This document shows, piece after piece, positions 33,430 to 42,892 of a stretch of 51,179 bases of DNA; position 1 is the stretch's first letter, and every line of letters starts with the position of its first letter. The notes under the pieces are model-generated. The model was not told the origin of the DNA and made no database searches. It was given only the letters and a program-made list of their open reading frames with translations. The position numbers and the translations under genes are program-made. This stretch comes from Clostridiales bacterium (GTDB lineage Bacteria > Bacillota > Clostridia > Lachnospirales > WQUN01), in contig JAISWZ010000460.1 in the NCBI GenBank assembly GCA_031270945.1, forward strand, positions 1 through 51,179. Direction: 5' to 3'.

Positions 33430-34200
33430 GTGCAATCATGGGTTTGGCGCACACTTGCAATAATAATCAGTGTAATAGCGGCGCTGCTCCTTGTCGCGCT
33501 TGTGTTAAAGAAAATGCTAAATCGCAAATTATTAATCATTATAATAGCAAATTGGGCTATAACCACGGCTATATCTCTTGCCATTTTTATGTATTACAAA
33601 GACGCGCCATTGCAATTGCCGGATTTTAAAGTGATAGACTTCGCGAATATGTCCAATGCAACAGAAGGAATGGAAAAAGCGATAAAAAGCCAGAAGCATG
33701 ACCTTAGAGCATTTCATATCAGCGATTACGGAATAATGGCTGAAGTCGCCGGATTCAGCATGCGCTTCTCAAAGGGCGCCTGCGAGAGCCTGCAGTTCTC
33801 CTTGCTCTTGACAAAAGACTTCCTGAGCTACATAAAGCCATTTATGATAAATGGCGAAGGCGTTCTTTTCACTTCAGGAAAAGAGAAGACACATAACACA
33901 GTGGAGCAGACCCTGACCATAAAAGCTCATGAACTGAAGGGATTTCTAGCCGCCTTGGACAACAACGACTGGACGGACTTGATTGGCGTTGGCGAAAGCG
34001 GCAACCTGGAAGTGAACTACAACGGCAACATGGACATAGTCAGCGCTGTAGGATCAGAAAACACATATGTCATAGCCAATGGCGAACTGACATTGCTGGA
34101 TGAGCTGGATATAGACGCATTAGGTATTGATGGCATGCTGTACCCTTTCTTCGTTGCCCAAACAGACACGTCGTCTGTTATTATAATATATCGCTCATGA
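33430..34200 (+). CDS. Membrane protein with extracytoplasmic domain, unknown
   Basis: 256 residues. Two hydrophobic segments (about 7-28 and 33-55) flank a short basic loop (KKMLNRK), followed by a ~200-residue soluble domain with no motif I recognise. GTG start at 33430, with GGAGGG about 6 nt upstream. It stands alone between two terminators. Composition and codon choice resemble neighbours, so it is a real resident gene. Function unknown. Confidence 0.7.
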   Translation: MQSWVWRTLAIIISVIAALLLVALVLKKMLNRKLLIIIIANWAITTAISLAIFMYYKDAPLQLPDFKVIDFANMSNATEGMEKAIKSQKHDLRAFHISDYGIMAEVAGFSMRFSKGACESLQFSLLLTKDFLSYIKPFMINGEGVLFTSGKEKTHNTVEQTLTIKAHELKGFLAALDNNDWTDLIGVGESGNLEVNYNGNMDIVSAVGSENTYVIANGELTLLDELDIDALGIDGMLYPFFVAQTDTSSVIIIYRS

Positions 34201-34327
34201 CGCAGGCTGTGATGCAGGTCTTGATCTCATAACCATAGGCTGAGAGCAATAGAGGCTTCACACAAACACAGACACAGACATAGGCATGCCTTCTATAAAA
34301 CAATTGCCGCGCCTTTTGAAAAGGCGC

Positions 34328-34356
34328 AAGCCCCGCGAATCTCGCGGGGCTTTTTT
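34328..34356 (+). terminator. Intrinsic terminator
   Basis: AAGCCCCGCGA / TCGCGGGGCTT then TTTT, directly preceded by a second hairpin GCGCCTTTTGAAAAGGCGC (34309-34327). Confidence 0.85.
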
Positions 34357-34384
34357 GAGCTTTTTTTTGGTTTTGTTATATTTA

Positions 34385-34484
34385 GAGCATATCCCAAAAT
34401 TATATCCGAGGTGCCAGAAAAGTCCGGCGTTGAAGCGTTCGCCAGGACTTTTCTGACACCAATACGGAATTTTGGGATATGCAC
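34385..34484 (+). repeat. Palindromic element, short form
   Basis: Complete 100-bp copy, GAGCATATCCC to GGGATATGCAC, flanked by TTA on both sides. Arms GGTGCCAGAAAAGTCC / GGACTTTTCTGACACC. Confidence 0.92.
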
Positions 34485-34790
34485 TTAAAGCCGCCAAGCC
34501 AGATTTGCGCCTATTGCAAGCTCGCACAGGTCTGTCCCCCTAGCTAAAGTCCTTGCTGTCGATAATGTCAATGTTTCTCGATCTACGCTGCTAGGATTAG
34601 GAATATTAGACAATGAATCGCAGCAAAATAGTATAATTGATTGTATCACATCCAGCAAAAAAGATAAAGCAAAAATAGCCTGAGGATGATAAAGTAAGGC
34701 TATCAAAGGCCTCGACGCATTTTGGGGGCTATGGCAGTGTAACTGAACGCTGCCATTATGACGGACTTTGGAGGTCTAGGAGGATAATAA
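34485..34790. other. Interval upstream of the glycyl radical locus
   Basis: No convincing gene. A TATAAT at 34632 has only a weak upstream -35. A frame open from 34489 to 34682 has no start codon and resembles nothing. AGGAGG just before 34791 is the ribosome site of the next gene. Confidence 0.4.
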
Positions 34791-36074
34791 TTGGGTAAAA
34801 AGAGATTCGCGCAGGTCGGCACAGGTTGGAGGGCCGGGATGTTTTATGAGGCTATCGCCTCAACCTACAAAGACACATGCGAAATGGTCGCCTTCTGCGA
34901 CATAAGCGAAACAAGAATGAGGTACGCGAACAAGATCATCGGAGGGCTGGGGGCAAAGGAAGTCCCTATGTACAAAAGCCTGGACTTCGACAAGATGATT
35001 AAGGAAACAGCGCCTGACACTTTGATAGTCACTTCCATGGACAGGACTCACCATGAATACATCATTAGGGCCATGGAGATGGGAGTGGACGTGATCACTG
35101 AAAAGCCTCTGACCATAGACGAGAAGAAGGCCCAAGCGATCATTGACGCCAAGAAGCGGACGGGGAGAGAGCTGAGCATCACTTTCAACTACAGGTACGC
35201 TCCCAACAACACGAAGATTAGGGAATTGCTGATGGCCAAGACGATAGGAGAAGTGTTCTCTGTGCACTTCGAATGGCTGCTGGACACTTCCCACGGCGCT
35301 GACTACTATAGGCGCTGGCACAGAAACAAGCACAACAGCGGAGGATTGCTTGTCCACAAGTCGACGCACCACTTTGATCTGGTAAACTTTTGGCTTGGCG
35401 CGAAGCCTGAAATCGTCTACGCGCTTGGAGAGCTGAACTTTTACGGAAGGCACAACGCGGAGGCTAGAGGGGTAGACAAATTTTATTACCGCTGCCATGG
35501 AAGCGAGGCCGCCAAAGGCGATCCATTCGCCATTGACATGGAAAAGAGCGAAGCGCAAAAAGGCCTGTATCTAGACGCTGAAGCTGACAGCGGATACATC
35601 AGGGACAGAAGCGTCTTCTCAGACGACATAGCGATAGAAGACACAATGGGCGTAATGGTCAAGTACGACACAAACGCGATTTTGACATATTCCTTGAACA
35701 GCTACATGCCCTGGGAAGGGTTCAGCGTCAACTTCAATGGCTCAAAGGGCCGGATTGAGTACAAAGTGGTAGAGAACTCCTATGTGAACGCTGGAGGGGA
35801 CAGATCCAGCGAGGGCGCCGTGAGAAACAAGGAGATTGTGGTTTGGCCCTTGTTTGGCGCGCCATACGAGGTGACCTCAGAGCTGGCCTCAGGCAGCCAT
35901 GGCGGCGGCGATGACGAAATGCTCTCCTACATATTTGGAGGCCGCAAGGACGATCCCTTCAAGAGGGCAGCGGGGCTTGAAGACGGGATCATGTCTATCA
36001 TGACCGGAATTTCCGCGAACAAGTCCATAGCGTCAGGCATGCCGCAGAGAGTGAAAAGCTGGATACAAATATAA
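34791..36074 (+). CDS. Gfo/Idh/MocA-family oxidoreductase
   Basis: 427-residue NAD(P)-dependent enzyme. A Rossmann start (RFAQVGTGWRAGMFYEAI) lacks the usual GxGxxG spacing but keeps the fold pattern. TEKPLT near residue 105 is the family EKP motif, FNYRYAP follows, and HKSTHHFDLVNFWLG supplies the catalytic His region. Members oxidise or reduce sugar, inositol or glycoside carbons. It starts at TTG 34791, where AGGAGG gives proper spacing. It is first in a seven-gene run with sugar-type permeases, a binding protein, a glycyl radical enzyme pair and a glycosidase-like gene, so a carbohydrate substrate is likely (inference). Confidence 0.88.
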   Translation: MGKKRFAQVGTGWRAGMFYEAIASTYKDTCEMVAFCDISETRMRYANKIIGGLGAKEVPMYKSLDFDKMIKETAPDTLIVTSMDRTHHEYIIRAMEMGVDVITEKPLTIDEKKAQAIIDAKKRTGRELSITFNYRYAPNNTKIRELLMAKTIGEVFSVHFEWLLDTSHGADYYRRWHRNKHNSGGLLVHKSTHHFDLVNFWLGAKPEIVYALGELNFYGRHNAEARGVDKFYYRCHGSEAAKGDPFAIDMEKSEAQKGLYLDAEADSGYIRDRSVFSDDIAIEDTMGVMVKYDTNAILTYSLNSYMPWEGFSVNFNGSKGRIEYKVVENSYVNAGGDRSSEGAVRNKEIVVWPLFGAPYEVTSELASGSHGGGDDEMLSYIFGGRKDDPFKRAAGLEDGIMSIMTGISANKSIASGMPQRVKSWIQI

Positions 36075-36160
<86 letters not shown>

Positions 36161-36184
36161 AGGCGGCCAAAGCGAGGTGTTTGC

Positions 36185-37102
36185 GTGAAACAACTGGCCA
36201 ATGACTGGAAGTACCACAAGATGCTGTTCCTGTTTTTGCTGCCTGCCACGGTTCTTTTGGTGATGTTCTGCTACGTGCCAATGGGCGGGCTTGTCATAGC
36301 ATTCCAAGACTACCGGGTCACAAGGGGGATCACCGGAAGCACCTGGGTGTGGCTCAAGCACTTCAAGGCGTTCTTTGCGTCCCCGAACTCGTACAAGATA
36401 CTGAGAAACACCTTTTTGCTCAACGTTTATGATCTGATCTTTGGCTTCCCGATACCCATCGTCTTTGCCATAGCCCTGTGCGAGCTCAGGGGAACCGTTT
36501 TCCGCAAGATAATCCAGACCGTCAGCTACCTGCCGTACTTCATTTCCGCCGTTGTTGTGGCAAGCCTTGTGAACATGCTCTTTAGCGTTGACGGAGGAAT
36601 GGTCAACACAATCACCGGCTGGTTCGGCGCGGCGCCTGTCAACTTTTTGATAGAGCGGGAGTATTTCAGGGGAATCTACGTCGGCACCAACATCTGGAGA
36701 AACTTTGGCTGGAGCGCCATCATATTCATAGCGGCAATCATGGGAATAGACCCACAGCTTCACGAAGCGGCGATAGTGGACGGCGCGAGCTCCATAAAGC
36801 GGATACTTAATGTGACCGTTCCAGGCATAATGTCAACTATCGTAGTCATGCTTCTGCTAAGAATAGGAAACATGATGTCAACGTCCTTCGAGCTTGTGAA
36901 CCTTTTGCAAAGGCCTCTGACCTACGAGGTGAGCGACACGATCCAGACCTACATCTACAGGCGAGGCATAGCCAGCGCGGCGGGAATCCCTGAATACAGC
37001 CTGACAACTGCCATCGGGCTCTTCCAGTCGGTTGTGAACACGACACTGCTTGTGGGAGCGAATGCCATGGCAAAGAAGTTCAGCGAGTCAAGCTTGTTTT
37101 AA
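36185..37102 (+). CDS. LplB-type sugar ABC permease
   Basis: 305-residue inner-membrane permease with about six segments. The start MLFLFLLPATVLLVMFCYVPMGG is typical of the LplB/YteP group for oligosaccharides. The EAA loop reads LHEAAIVDGASSIKRILNVTVP. GTG start at 36185 (VKQLANDWKYHKML) after GAGGTG. Its partner is the 37199 permease; no ATPase gene is in the run, so a shared MsmK-like ATPase elsewhere probably drives both (known for this group, not shown here). Confidence 0.9.
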   Translation: MKQLANDWKYHKMLFLFLLPATVLLVMFCYVPMGGLVIAFQDYRVTRGITGSTWVWLKHFKAFFASPNSYKILRNTFLLNVYDLIFGFPIPIVFAIALCELRGTVFRKIIQTVSYLPYFISAVVVASLVNMLFSVDGGMVNTITGWFGAAPVNFLIEREYFRGIYVGTNIWRNFGWSAIIFIAAIMGIDPQLHEAAIVDGASSIKRILNVTVPGIMSTIVVMLLLRIGNMMSTSFELVNLLQRPLTYEVSDTIQTYIYRRGIASAAGIPEYSLTTAIGLFQSVVNTTLLVGANAMAKKFSESSLF

Positions 37103-37180
37103 AATAAAAAATAAAAAATAAAATAAAAATAAAAAATAAAAAAATTATAAAAAATAAATTAAAATAACTCCTCAGCAAAG
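37103..37180 (+). repeat. (ATAAAA)n low-complexity spacer
   Basis: AATAAAAAATAAAA-type units between the two permease genes, followed by a normal GGAGG site. Confidence 0.85.
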
Positions 37181-37198
37181 CACCAGGGAGGCGGCTTA

Positions 37199-38068
37199 AT
37201 GAAGCGCATAACTGCGGGAACTATCCTGAACTACGCTTTCATCTCCTTAATAGGGCTGGTGACGCTATACCCCTTTATCTATATCCTCTCGACATCAATC
37301 ACGCCCGCGAAGGCGCTTCTTTCAGGAAGGGTTCTCTTTCTTCCAAAAGGGTTCGACCTGTCGGCCTACAGGCTGATGCTGGCGGATCCAAGGCTTCCCA
37401 GGGGGTTTGTCAATTCTCTGAAGTACACAGCTGCCGGGACGCTTTTGGGCGTCATTGTGACTGTCGTAACCGCCTATCCCCTGGCGCATCCCCAGTTTGA
37501 GCGGTATGCCAAGCACTACATGAAGTTTGTGGTTTTCACGATGCTCTTTAGCGGCGGGCTAATACCCACCTTCTTGGCCATCAGCAACTACCACCTGATT
37601 GACAGTTTTTGGGTAATGGTTCTGCCAGGGCTTCTTAGCCCGTTTTACTTGATACTGGTTCGAACTTTCATGAAGGAGATTCCAAGGGAAATGTTCGAGT
37701 CGGTAATGCTTGAAGGCGCGTCCCACATCCAGGCTCTGATATTTGTGATGCTGCCGCTTTCAGCGCCCATAATAGCATGCGTCACATTCTACTACGCGGT
37801 AGCCATCTGGAACAACTACATGACGCCACTGATATACCTGAGATCTGACACCAAGTTTCCTCTCCAGATTTTTCTCAGGCAGATCGTTCTCCAGTCTTCG
37901 ATGTCAGACCAGATGGCAAGCGCAGAGTCGTCAAGCAGCCTATCGTTTAACACCGAGGCCATCAAGTCCGCAACGCTTGTCATATCAACGATTCCGATTA
38001 TGATCGCTTATCCGTTTCTGCAAAAGTACTTTGTCAAAGGGCTCATGGTAGGCGCGATCAAGGGATAG
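37199..38068 (+). CDS. YtcP/AraQ-type sugar ABC permease
   Basis: 289-residue second permease of the importer. PFIYILSTSITPAKALLSGRV, then LPKGFDLSAYR, marks the family; the EAA loop reads FESVMLEGASHIQALIFVMLP, and it ends KYFVKGLMVGAIKG as YtcP relatives do. GGAGG lies before ATG 37199. It pairs with the 36185 permease and the binding protein that follows. Confidence 0.92.
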   Translation: MKRITAGTILNYAFISLIGLVTLYPFIYILSTSITPAKALLSGRVLFLPKGFDLSAYRLMLADPRLPRGFVNSLKYTAAGTLLGVIVTVVTAYPLAHPQFERYAKHYMKFVVFTMLFSGGLIPTFLAISNYHLIDSFWVMVLPGLLSPFYLILVRTFMKEIPREMFESVMLEGASHIQALIFVMLPLSAPIIACVTFYYAVAIWNNYMTPLIYLRSDTKFPLQIFLRQIVLQSSMSDQMASAESSSSLSFNTEAIKSATLVISTIPIMIAYPFLQKYFVKGLMVGAIKG

Positions 38069-38104
38069 CAAATAAAAAATATAAAAAATAAAAAACAAAA
38101 ACAC
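38069..38104 (+). repeat. A-rich low-complexity spacer
   Basis: AAATAAAAAATATAAAAAATAAAA-type sequence between the permease and binding-protein genes, the third such spacer in the run. Confidence 0.75.
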
Positions 38105-38119
38105 CAGGAGGCCATGTAT

Positions 38120-39751
38120 ATGAAGAAAGCACTTGAAATGGCTATTGCACTGACCCTAGCGCTCATTATGCTTGCAGGGTGCGGCAGCTCCGCTGCCCCA
38201 GTTGCGACAGCGGCGCCAACCCAAGAGCCGGCAGCGGTCCAGCCAGCGGCAACTGCGCAGCCGGCAGCCCCTGCGGCAACAGAGGAACCAGCTCCAGCCC
38301 CAGCTGAGCCAGTAAAGCTGTCTATCGCTCTGCCGCTTCACGTAAGCGACACCGCAACCATGGACGGAAAGATAATGAAGACTTTGATGGAGAAAACCAA
38401 CACCGACCTGACAATAGACATGTGGCCAGCCGATGGAGCGGCTGAGCGCAGAAACACAATGCTTGCCGACATCAAGAACCTGCCTGACCTTTTTGACCTG
38501 ACCGCTGAGCAAGCCTTCATCTATAGCGCTGAGGGAATACTTGAGCCGCTGGATGAATTGATAGACCAGTACGCGCCAAACATCAAAAAGTTCATGACAG
38601 CCGAAAACACGGCGCCGCTTAGAAGCCCGACAGACGGAAAGATCTACTTTGTTCCCCAGTATGACACCATCAACGAGACTTGCGACATCACTTTCACCTA
38701 TCGCAAAGACATTCTGGACGCTATGGGCGAGAAGGAGCCCACGACCCTGGATGAGTGGCATGAGCTCTTCAAGAAGGTCAAAGCGGCGTACCCGGACCTG
38801 ATCATCCTTTCTGAAAGGTTCCCCAATGTAGCCTACTTCACCCATTCAGCCTTTGACATGGGACGCTTCATGTTTGGAGACTTCATGTATGGCATGATCG
38901 GATCCGAGATTGACAAGGGGCAGTCGGTATTTTTGCCTACAACAAGCCAGTGGAAGGACATGCTGACATTCTACAGCGAGCTTTACGCTGAAGGCCTGCT
39001 TGATCCAGCCTACATGACCCATGACTCAACCCAGTGGTGGAATGAGAAGATCGCTGGCGGCAAAGTGTTCGCCTGCTGGACAATGAACCAAGGCCGCGCC
39101 CAGTCAGCCAATGACCTGGCGCATGAGGCTGGCTTGAATGAGGTTCAGTGGATTGTGGCCGAGACGACAAAGAACTACAAGACTGGCGAAAGAGTTGTCT
39201 ACAAAGTCGCCAACCCATGGAACTCAGTCGGCCTTGCCCTGAACGCTAAGATAAGCGAAGAGAAAAAGATCGCAGCCATCAAGTTCCTGGACTACAACTT
39301 CACTGAGGAAAGCGCTCTCATGTACTATTACGGCTTTGAAGGCGAAGACTACACGCTTGAAAACGGAAAGCCCAAGAGAACCCAGGCTTTTGCAGACAAC
39401 GAAGCCAAGAGAAAGAAAGAGGGCTGGCTCTACGGCATGCCCGCATGGAAGCCTCTTGACATGTACGCGGACCTGTCCCAGCCAGCGATAGCTGACCATT
39501 ACGCGAAAAACGGAAACAACTTCATTTCCATGCCCTTGATATCACCGGTTGGAGACAACGTAGAGCGCTTGAACAGCATCATGTCCGAGCTTCAGCCATT
39601 CACCCAGACCGCCAGGGACGAGTTCATAACTGGAAGGCGCTCCTTTGACGACTGGGATTCCTATGTAGCTGAATGCGAAGCGCTTGGATCAGCCGAGGGC
39701 AATGGATATGTCCAGGAATGGCTTGACGCGTATTACGCAAATATAAGATAA
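38120..39751 (+). CDS. LplA-like sugar-binding lipoprotein
   Basis: 543-residue substrate-binding lipoprotein. The signal peptide has lipobox MLAGC (Cys about residue 20), then an Ala/Pro/Thr/Glu linker of about 45 residues, then a large family 1-like binding fold typical of LplA/YtcQ partners of LplB permeases. The second of two nearby ATGs (38120) has the better distance from CAGGAGG; the first (38114) is only 2 nt away. The ligand should be an oligosaccharide or glycoside by family. It delivers to the permeases at 36185 and 37199. Confidence 0.9.
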   Translation: MKKALEMAIALTLALIMLAGCGSSAAPVATAAPTQEPAAVQPAATAQPAAPAATEEPAPAPAEPVKLSIALPLHVSDTATMDGKIMKTLMEKTNTDLTIDMWPADGAAERRNTMLADIKNLPDLFDLTAEQAFIYSAEGILEPLDELIDQYAPNIKKFMTAENTAPLRSPTDGKIYFVPQYDTINETCDITFTYRKDILDAMGEKEPTTLDEWHELFKKVKAAYPDLIILSERFPNVAYFTHSAFDMGRFMFGDFMYGMIGSEIDKGQSVFLPTTSQWKDMLTFYSELYAEGLLDPAYMTHDSTQWWNEKIAGGKVFACWTMNQGRAQSANDLAHEAGLNEVQWIVAETTKNYKTGERVVYKVANPWNSVGLALNAKISEEKKIAAIKFLDYNFTEESALMYYYGFEGEDYTLENGKPKRTQAFADNEAKRKKEGWLYGMPAWKPLDMYADLSQPAIADHYAKNGNNFISMPLISPVGDNVERLNSIMSELQPFTQTARDEFITGRRSFDDWDSYVAECEALGSAEGNGYVQEWLDAYYANIR

Positions 39752-39812
39752 TAAAAAAATAAAAAAAATAAAAAGCAAACCAAAACCAAACCAAAACAAA
39801 ACCAAACCAAAC
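39752..39812 (+). repeat. AAAAAT then AAACC low-complexity spacer
   Basis: ATAAAAAAATAAAA followed by repeated CAAAACC and CAAACC units, the fourth simple-sequence spacer in this run. Confidence 0.8.
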
Positions 39813-39815
39813 CTA

Positions 39816-39847
39816 CAGAGGCGGCCGCATGCTTGCGGCCGCCTCTG
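39816..39847 (+). other. GC-rich intercistronic hairpin
   Basis: Perfect 14-bp stem CAGAGGCGGCCGCA / TGCGGCCGCCTCTG with loop TGCT, between the binding-protein and activase genes. There is no U-run; it may set the relative expression of transporter and radical enzyme. Confidence 0.7.
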
Positions 39848-39872
39848 TGTCTGAGAGTCTGAGAGGTGCTTC

Positions 39873-40694
39873 GTGAAAGGGATCATTACGGAAATCCAGA
39901 GGTTTTCTCTTAGGGACGGGCCTGGAATAAGGACTGTGGTCTTTCTCAAAGGCTGCAACATGGCTTGCCAGTGGTGCCATAACCCGGAAACAATAAGCCC
40001 GAAGCCGCAGCTGGCGTTCTACGCGGAAAACTGCATAGGTTGCGGGAAGTGCGAAACAAGCCCGGATCTGTGCTTTGCCGACGCAAAGGTTATAATAGGC
40101 AAAGAGATGTCTTCGACAGAAATTTATGATCAGATCGCAAGGGACTTGCCGTACTACAAGAACTCCGGCGGAGGGGTTACCTTATCTGGCGGGGAGGCGC
40201 TGATGCAACCCGAGTTTGCGATTGAGATTTTGGGGCTTTGCAAAGAAGCGGGAATCCATGGAGCTATAGAGACAAACCTAAGCTTCGATTGGGAAGAAAT
40301 TGAGCCGGTTCTAGCGGCTTGCGATCTTGTCATGGCTGACATCAAGCATATGAATGACAGCGTTCATGTGGAGCGCACAGGTGTCTCGAACAAGAAAATC
40401 CTTGCCAACATAGCCAAACTGGACGGGACAGGAAAAAAATTTATTGTCAAAACCCCGGTGATCCCGGGCGTCAATGACAATGAGCGTGATATCGAGGATA
40501 TAGCGCTCTTCTTGTCGAAGCTCAAAAACTTGGAATGCTTTGAGCTTTTGAATTTTAATCCTCTAGGCGCCAAGAAGCGGGAAGGGCTGAAGGTTTCAAA
40601 CCCGTTCAAAGGAGCATTGCCCTTGAGCGATGATCGGATGGAGAAGCTGGCTGAGGCCGCGAGAGCGCATGGCGTGAAAGTGAGGCGAAGCTGA
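39873..40694 (+). CDS. Glycyl radical enzyme activase (radical SAM)
   Basis: 273-residue PFL-activase-like enzyme that installs the glycyl radical on its partner using SAM and a [4Fe-4S] cluster. KGCNMACQWCHNPE carries the cluster cysteines C28, C32, C35. An insert CIGCGKCETSPDLC (C54, C57, C60, C67) could bind one auxiliary cluster, fewer than the two usual in many such activases. GGGVTLSGGEALMQPEF is the SAM-binding GGE region. GTG start at 39873 after AGAGGTG. Its stop overlaps the ATG of the radical enzyme (TGATG), so the two are coupled. Confidence 0.93.
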   Translation: MKGIITEIQRFSLRDGPGIRTVVFLKGCNMACQWCHNPETISPKPQLAFYAENCIGCGKCETSPDLCFADAKVIIGKEMSSTEIYDQIARDLPYYKNSGGGVTLSGGEALMQPEFAIEILGLCKEAGIHGAIETNLSFDWEEIEPVLAACDLVMADIKHMNDSVHVERTGVSNKKILANIAKLDGTGKKFIVKTPVIPGVNDNERDIEDIALFLSKLKNLECFELLNFNPLGAKKREGLKVSNPFKGALPLSDDRMEKLAEAARAHGVKVRRS

Positions 40695-42892
40695 TGGGGC
40701 AACTGTCTTATTCCGAGCGGATCGAGATCCTAAAGAAGAGAAAGATTGAGCAAACCCAAGAGAAAGTTTGCAAGGAAGGCGGGCTGGACGAGGATGACTA
40801 CGGGCGCGTTGTTCCGCCTGACGGCTTTTCGTGGAGCGTGATACCCAATCATGCAAACGGTTCGTTTTACGGGCTGGAAGGCTGGAGCGCCAACTTTTCC
40901 TCTTTGCTTGAAAGCCATCCCATTTATGTGGATCCTTTGGACGCGTTCGCGGGAAGATGGATGTTTTTTCTCTCCAGGATGAAGGGGCCGATCTGGAACC
41001 CGGACTTCAACTACGATCACTTGAGGGCTGATTTCGCGAGGTACAATATCCTGCCAGGGATAGGCGGGGACGCACATTTCGCCACTGACTACAAAATGGG
41101 GCTGGAGCTGGGCTGGAACGGCTTGATTGAGAAGATTGGCAAGTACAAAGATTTAAACGGCGAGGTTAAAAGACCGTTTTATGAGGCGGAGGAAAAGACG
41201 GTCCGGGCGATACAGACTTGGATCAAGCGCACAAGCGGCAGGATCCAGGAGCTGATGGATTTTTATAAGAACTTGAGCAATTGCGAAGACTTGACTAATA
41301 TCAAAGATTCCCAAGACCCAAAAGACATTCTGGAAAACTTAGAAAATATGAAAAAAGCGAACGACTGGGTTTCAGAAAACCCGCCAAGAACCATGCGGGA
41401 AGTCTGCCAATGGATTTGCTGGTACAACATGGCGAAGCGCACTTACAATAGAGATGGCGCGGGGTGCCAGCTAGATGAGATTTTGAGGCCCTATTACGAA
41501 AGAGATGTCGAAGCTGGAATCCTTGATGACGACGAAGCCAGGTTCCTGATAGCCTGCCTTCTGCTAAACGATACCCATTACTACCAGCTGGCGGGGCCTG
41601 GAGAAGACGGAAAAGACATGGGGAGCCATATCTCTTTTCTTATACTTGAGGCGGCGGAAATGCTGAACTCGTCCTGCAACATCACAATCAGGGTGCATGA
41701 CGGGATTGACCAAGGCTTTTTCTTGAAATCAGTGAAGTGCCTGCTTTCAAACAAGAATGGCTTTCCCAGGTATTCAGGAGACAAGGCGCTGGTTGAAGGG
41801 TTCATGCGATGCGGGTTTTCTGCCGAGCTAGCGAGGCAGCGGATAGCGGTCGGCTGCAACTGGATGTCTTTGCCGGGCCTTGAGTATACGCTTAATGACC
41901 TGGTGAAGGTAAACATGGCCAAGGTTTTTGAAGTTTCCTTTGCCCAGATGATGACAGAGCCATCTAAAAGCGTAAAAAGGCTCTGGGAGATTTTTAAGAT
42001 CCATTCCAGAAAGGCTGTCGAGGCCGCAGGGAGAGGTATCGACTTTCACCTAAGTTTTCAGGAACTTAACGAGCCGGAGCTGGTGCTCAACCTTTTGAGC
42101 CATGGGCCGATAGAAAAGGGGCTTGACGCTTCCGCAGGAGGCGCCAAGCACATGAACCTGGCCATTGACGGAGCGGGAATAGCTGTAGTTGCAGACTCAT
42201 TCTCCGCTCTGGAGCAGAGGATAGAAAAAGAGGCGCTCACGGACTGGGAAGAGGTCTGGAATGCCGTCAGCTCCAACTTCCAAAAATCTGAATGGCTCCG
42301 CCTTATGCTTTCAAAAAGCTCCAGGTACGGAAACGATGACGGGGGAGCGGGAAATGACTGGGGCGTTCGGATCTCCAAGCTATTCACTGAAGAGGTCAGA
42401 AGACTGAACACTATCTATCCGCCACGAAACTTTATACCTGGCTGGTTTTCATGGGCCAATACGATTGAGTTCGGCAAGGCCACAGGCGCCACTCCCAATG
42501 GCAGAAAAAGCGGAGAGCCCATAAACCATGGAGCAAACCCCCTGCCCAGGTTCAGGACTGACGGCGCTGTTACCGCATTGGCTAATACAATAGCCTCAAT
42601 CCAGCCAGGGTACGGGAACACCGCTCCGATCCAGCTGGAGCTTGATCCAGGGATCGCAATCACGGAAGAGGACGTCCAAAGCTTGGCGGCCATGATCAAG
42701 ACCTTTTTCGAGCTTGGCGCAACCCTTTTGAACATCAATATCATTGACAAGGGCAAAGTGCTGGCGGCTCACAGCAACCCGGATCTCTACCCGGATCTGG
42801 TTGTTCGGGTGACCGGATTCACCGCGTACTTCTCAATGCTGTCGCAGGAGTTCCGGCAGCTGGTGGTGGATAGGATAATAGCGAGCCGTTAG
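40694..42892 (+). CDS. Glycyl radical enzyme of unassigned function
   Basis: 732-residue cytoplasmic glycyl radical enzyme. The glycyl loop RVTGFTAYF near the C-terminus places the radical at G708, and ATPNGRKSGEPINHG plus LNINIIDKGKVLAAHSNP are family hallmarks. The active cysteine is C388 in AVGCNWMSLPG. Well-known eliminases and lyases (glycerol, propanediol and hydroxyproline dehydratases, choline and isethionate lyases) have Glu two residues after this Cys; here it is Trp. PFL has a Cys pair, also absent. So this is not one of those classes on motif grounds. It follows its activase with overlap, inside a sugar-importer run, and a glycosidase-like gene comes next. Substrate unknown; a sugar-derived compound is the inference. 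Confidence 0.93.
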   Translation: MGQLSYSERIEILKKRKIEQTQEKVCKEGGLDEDDYGRVVPPDGFSWSVIPNHANGSFYGLEGWSANFSSLLESHPIYVDPLDAFAGRWMFFLSRMKGPIWNPDFNYDHLRADFARYNILPGIGGDAHFATDYKMGLELGWNGLIEKIGKYKDLNGEVKRPFYEAEEKTVRAIQTWIKRTSGRIQELMDFYKNLSNCEDLTNIKDSQDPKDILENLENMKKANDWVSENPPRTMREVCQWICWYNMAKRTYNRDGAGCQLDEILRPYYERDVEAGILDDDEARFLIACLLLNDTHYYQLAGPGEDGKDMGSHISFLILEAAEMLNSSCNITIRVHDGIDQGFFLKSVKCLLSNKNGFPRYSGDKALVEGFMRCGFSAELARQRIAVGCNWMSLPGLEYTLNDLVKVNMAKVFEVSFAQMMTEPSKSVKRLWEIFKIHSRKAVEAAGRGIDFHLSFQELNEPELVLNLLSHGPIEKGLDASAGGAKHMNLAIDGAGIAVVADSFSALEQRIEKEALTDWEEVWNAVSSNFQKSEWLRLMLSKSSRYGNDDGGAGNDWGVRISKLFTEEVRRLNTIYPPRNFIPGWFSWANTIEFGKATGATPNGRKSGEPINHGANPLPRFRTDGAVTALANTIASIQPGYGNTAPIQLELDPGIAITEEDVQSLAAMIKTFFELGATLLNINIIDKGKVLAAHSNPDLYPDLVVRVTGFTAYFSMLSQEFRQLVVDRIIASR

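Noticed and set aside
34489..34682. Open frame directly after a palindromic element, possible gene remnant
   Set aside because: No start codon and no similarity that I recognise; the opposite strand is equally open.
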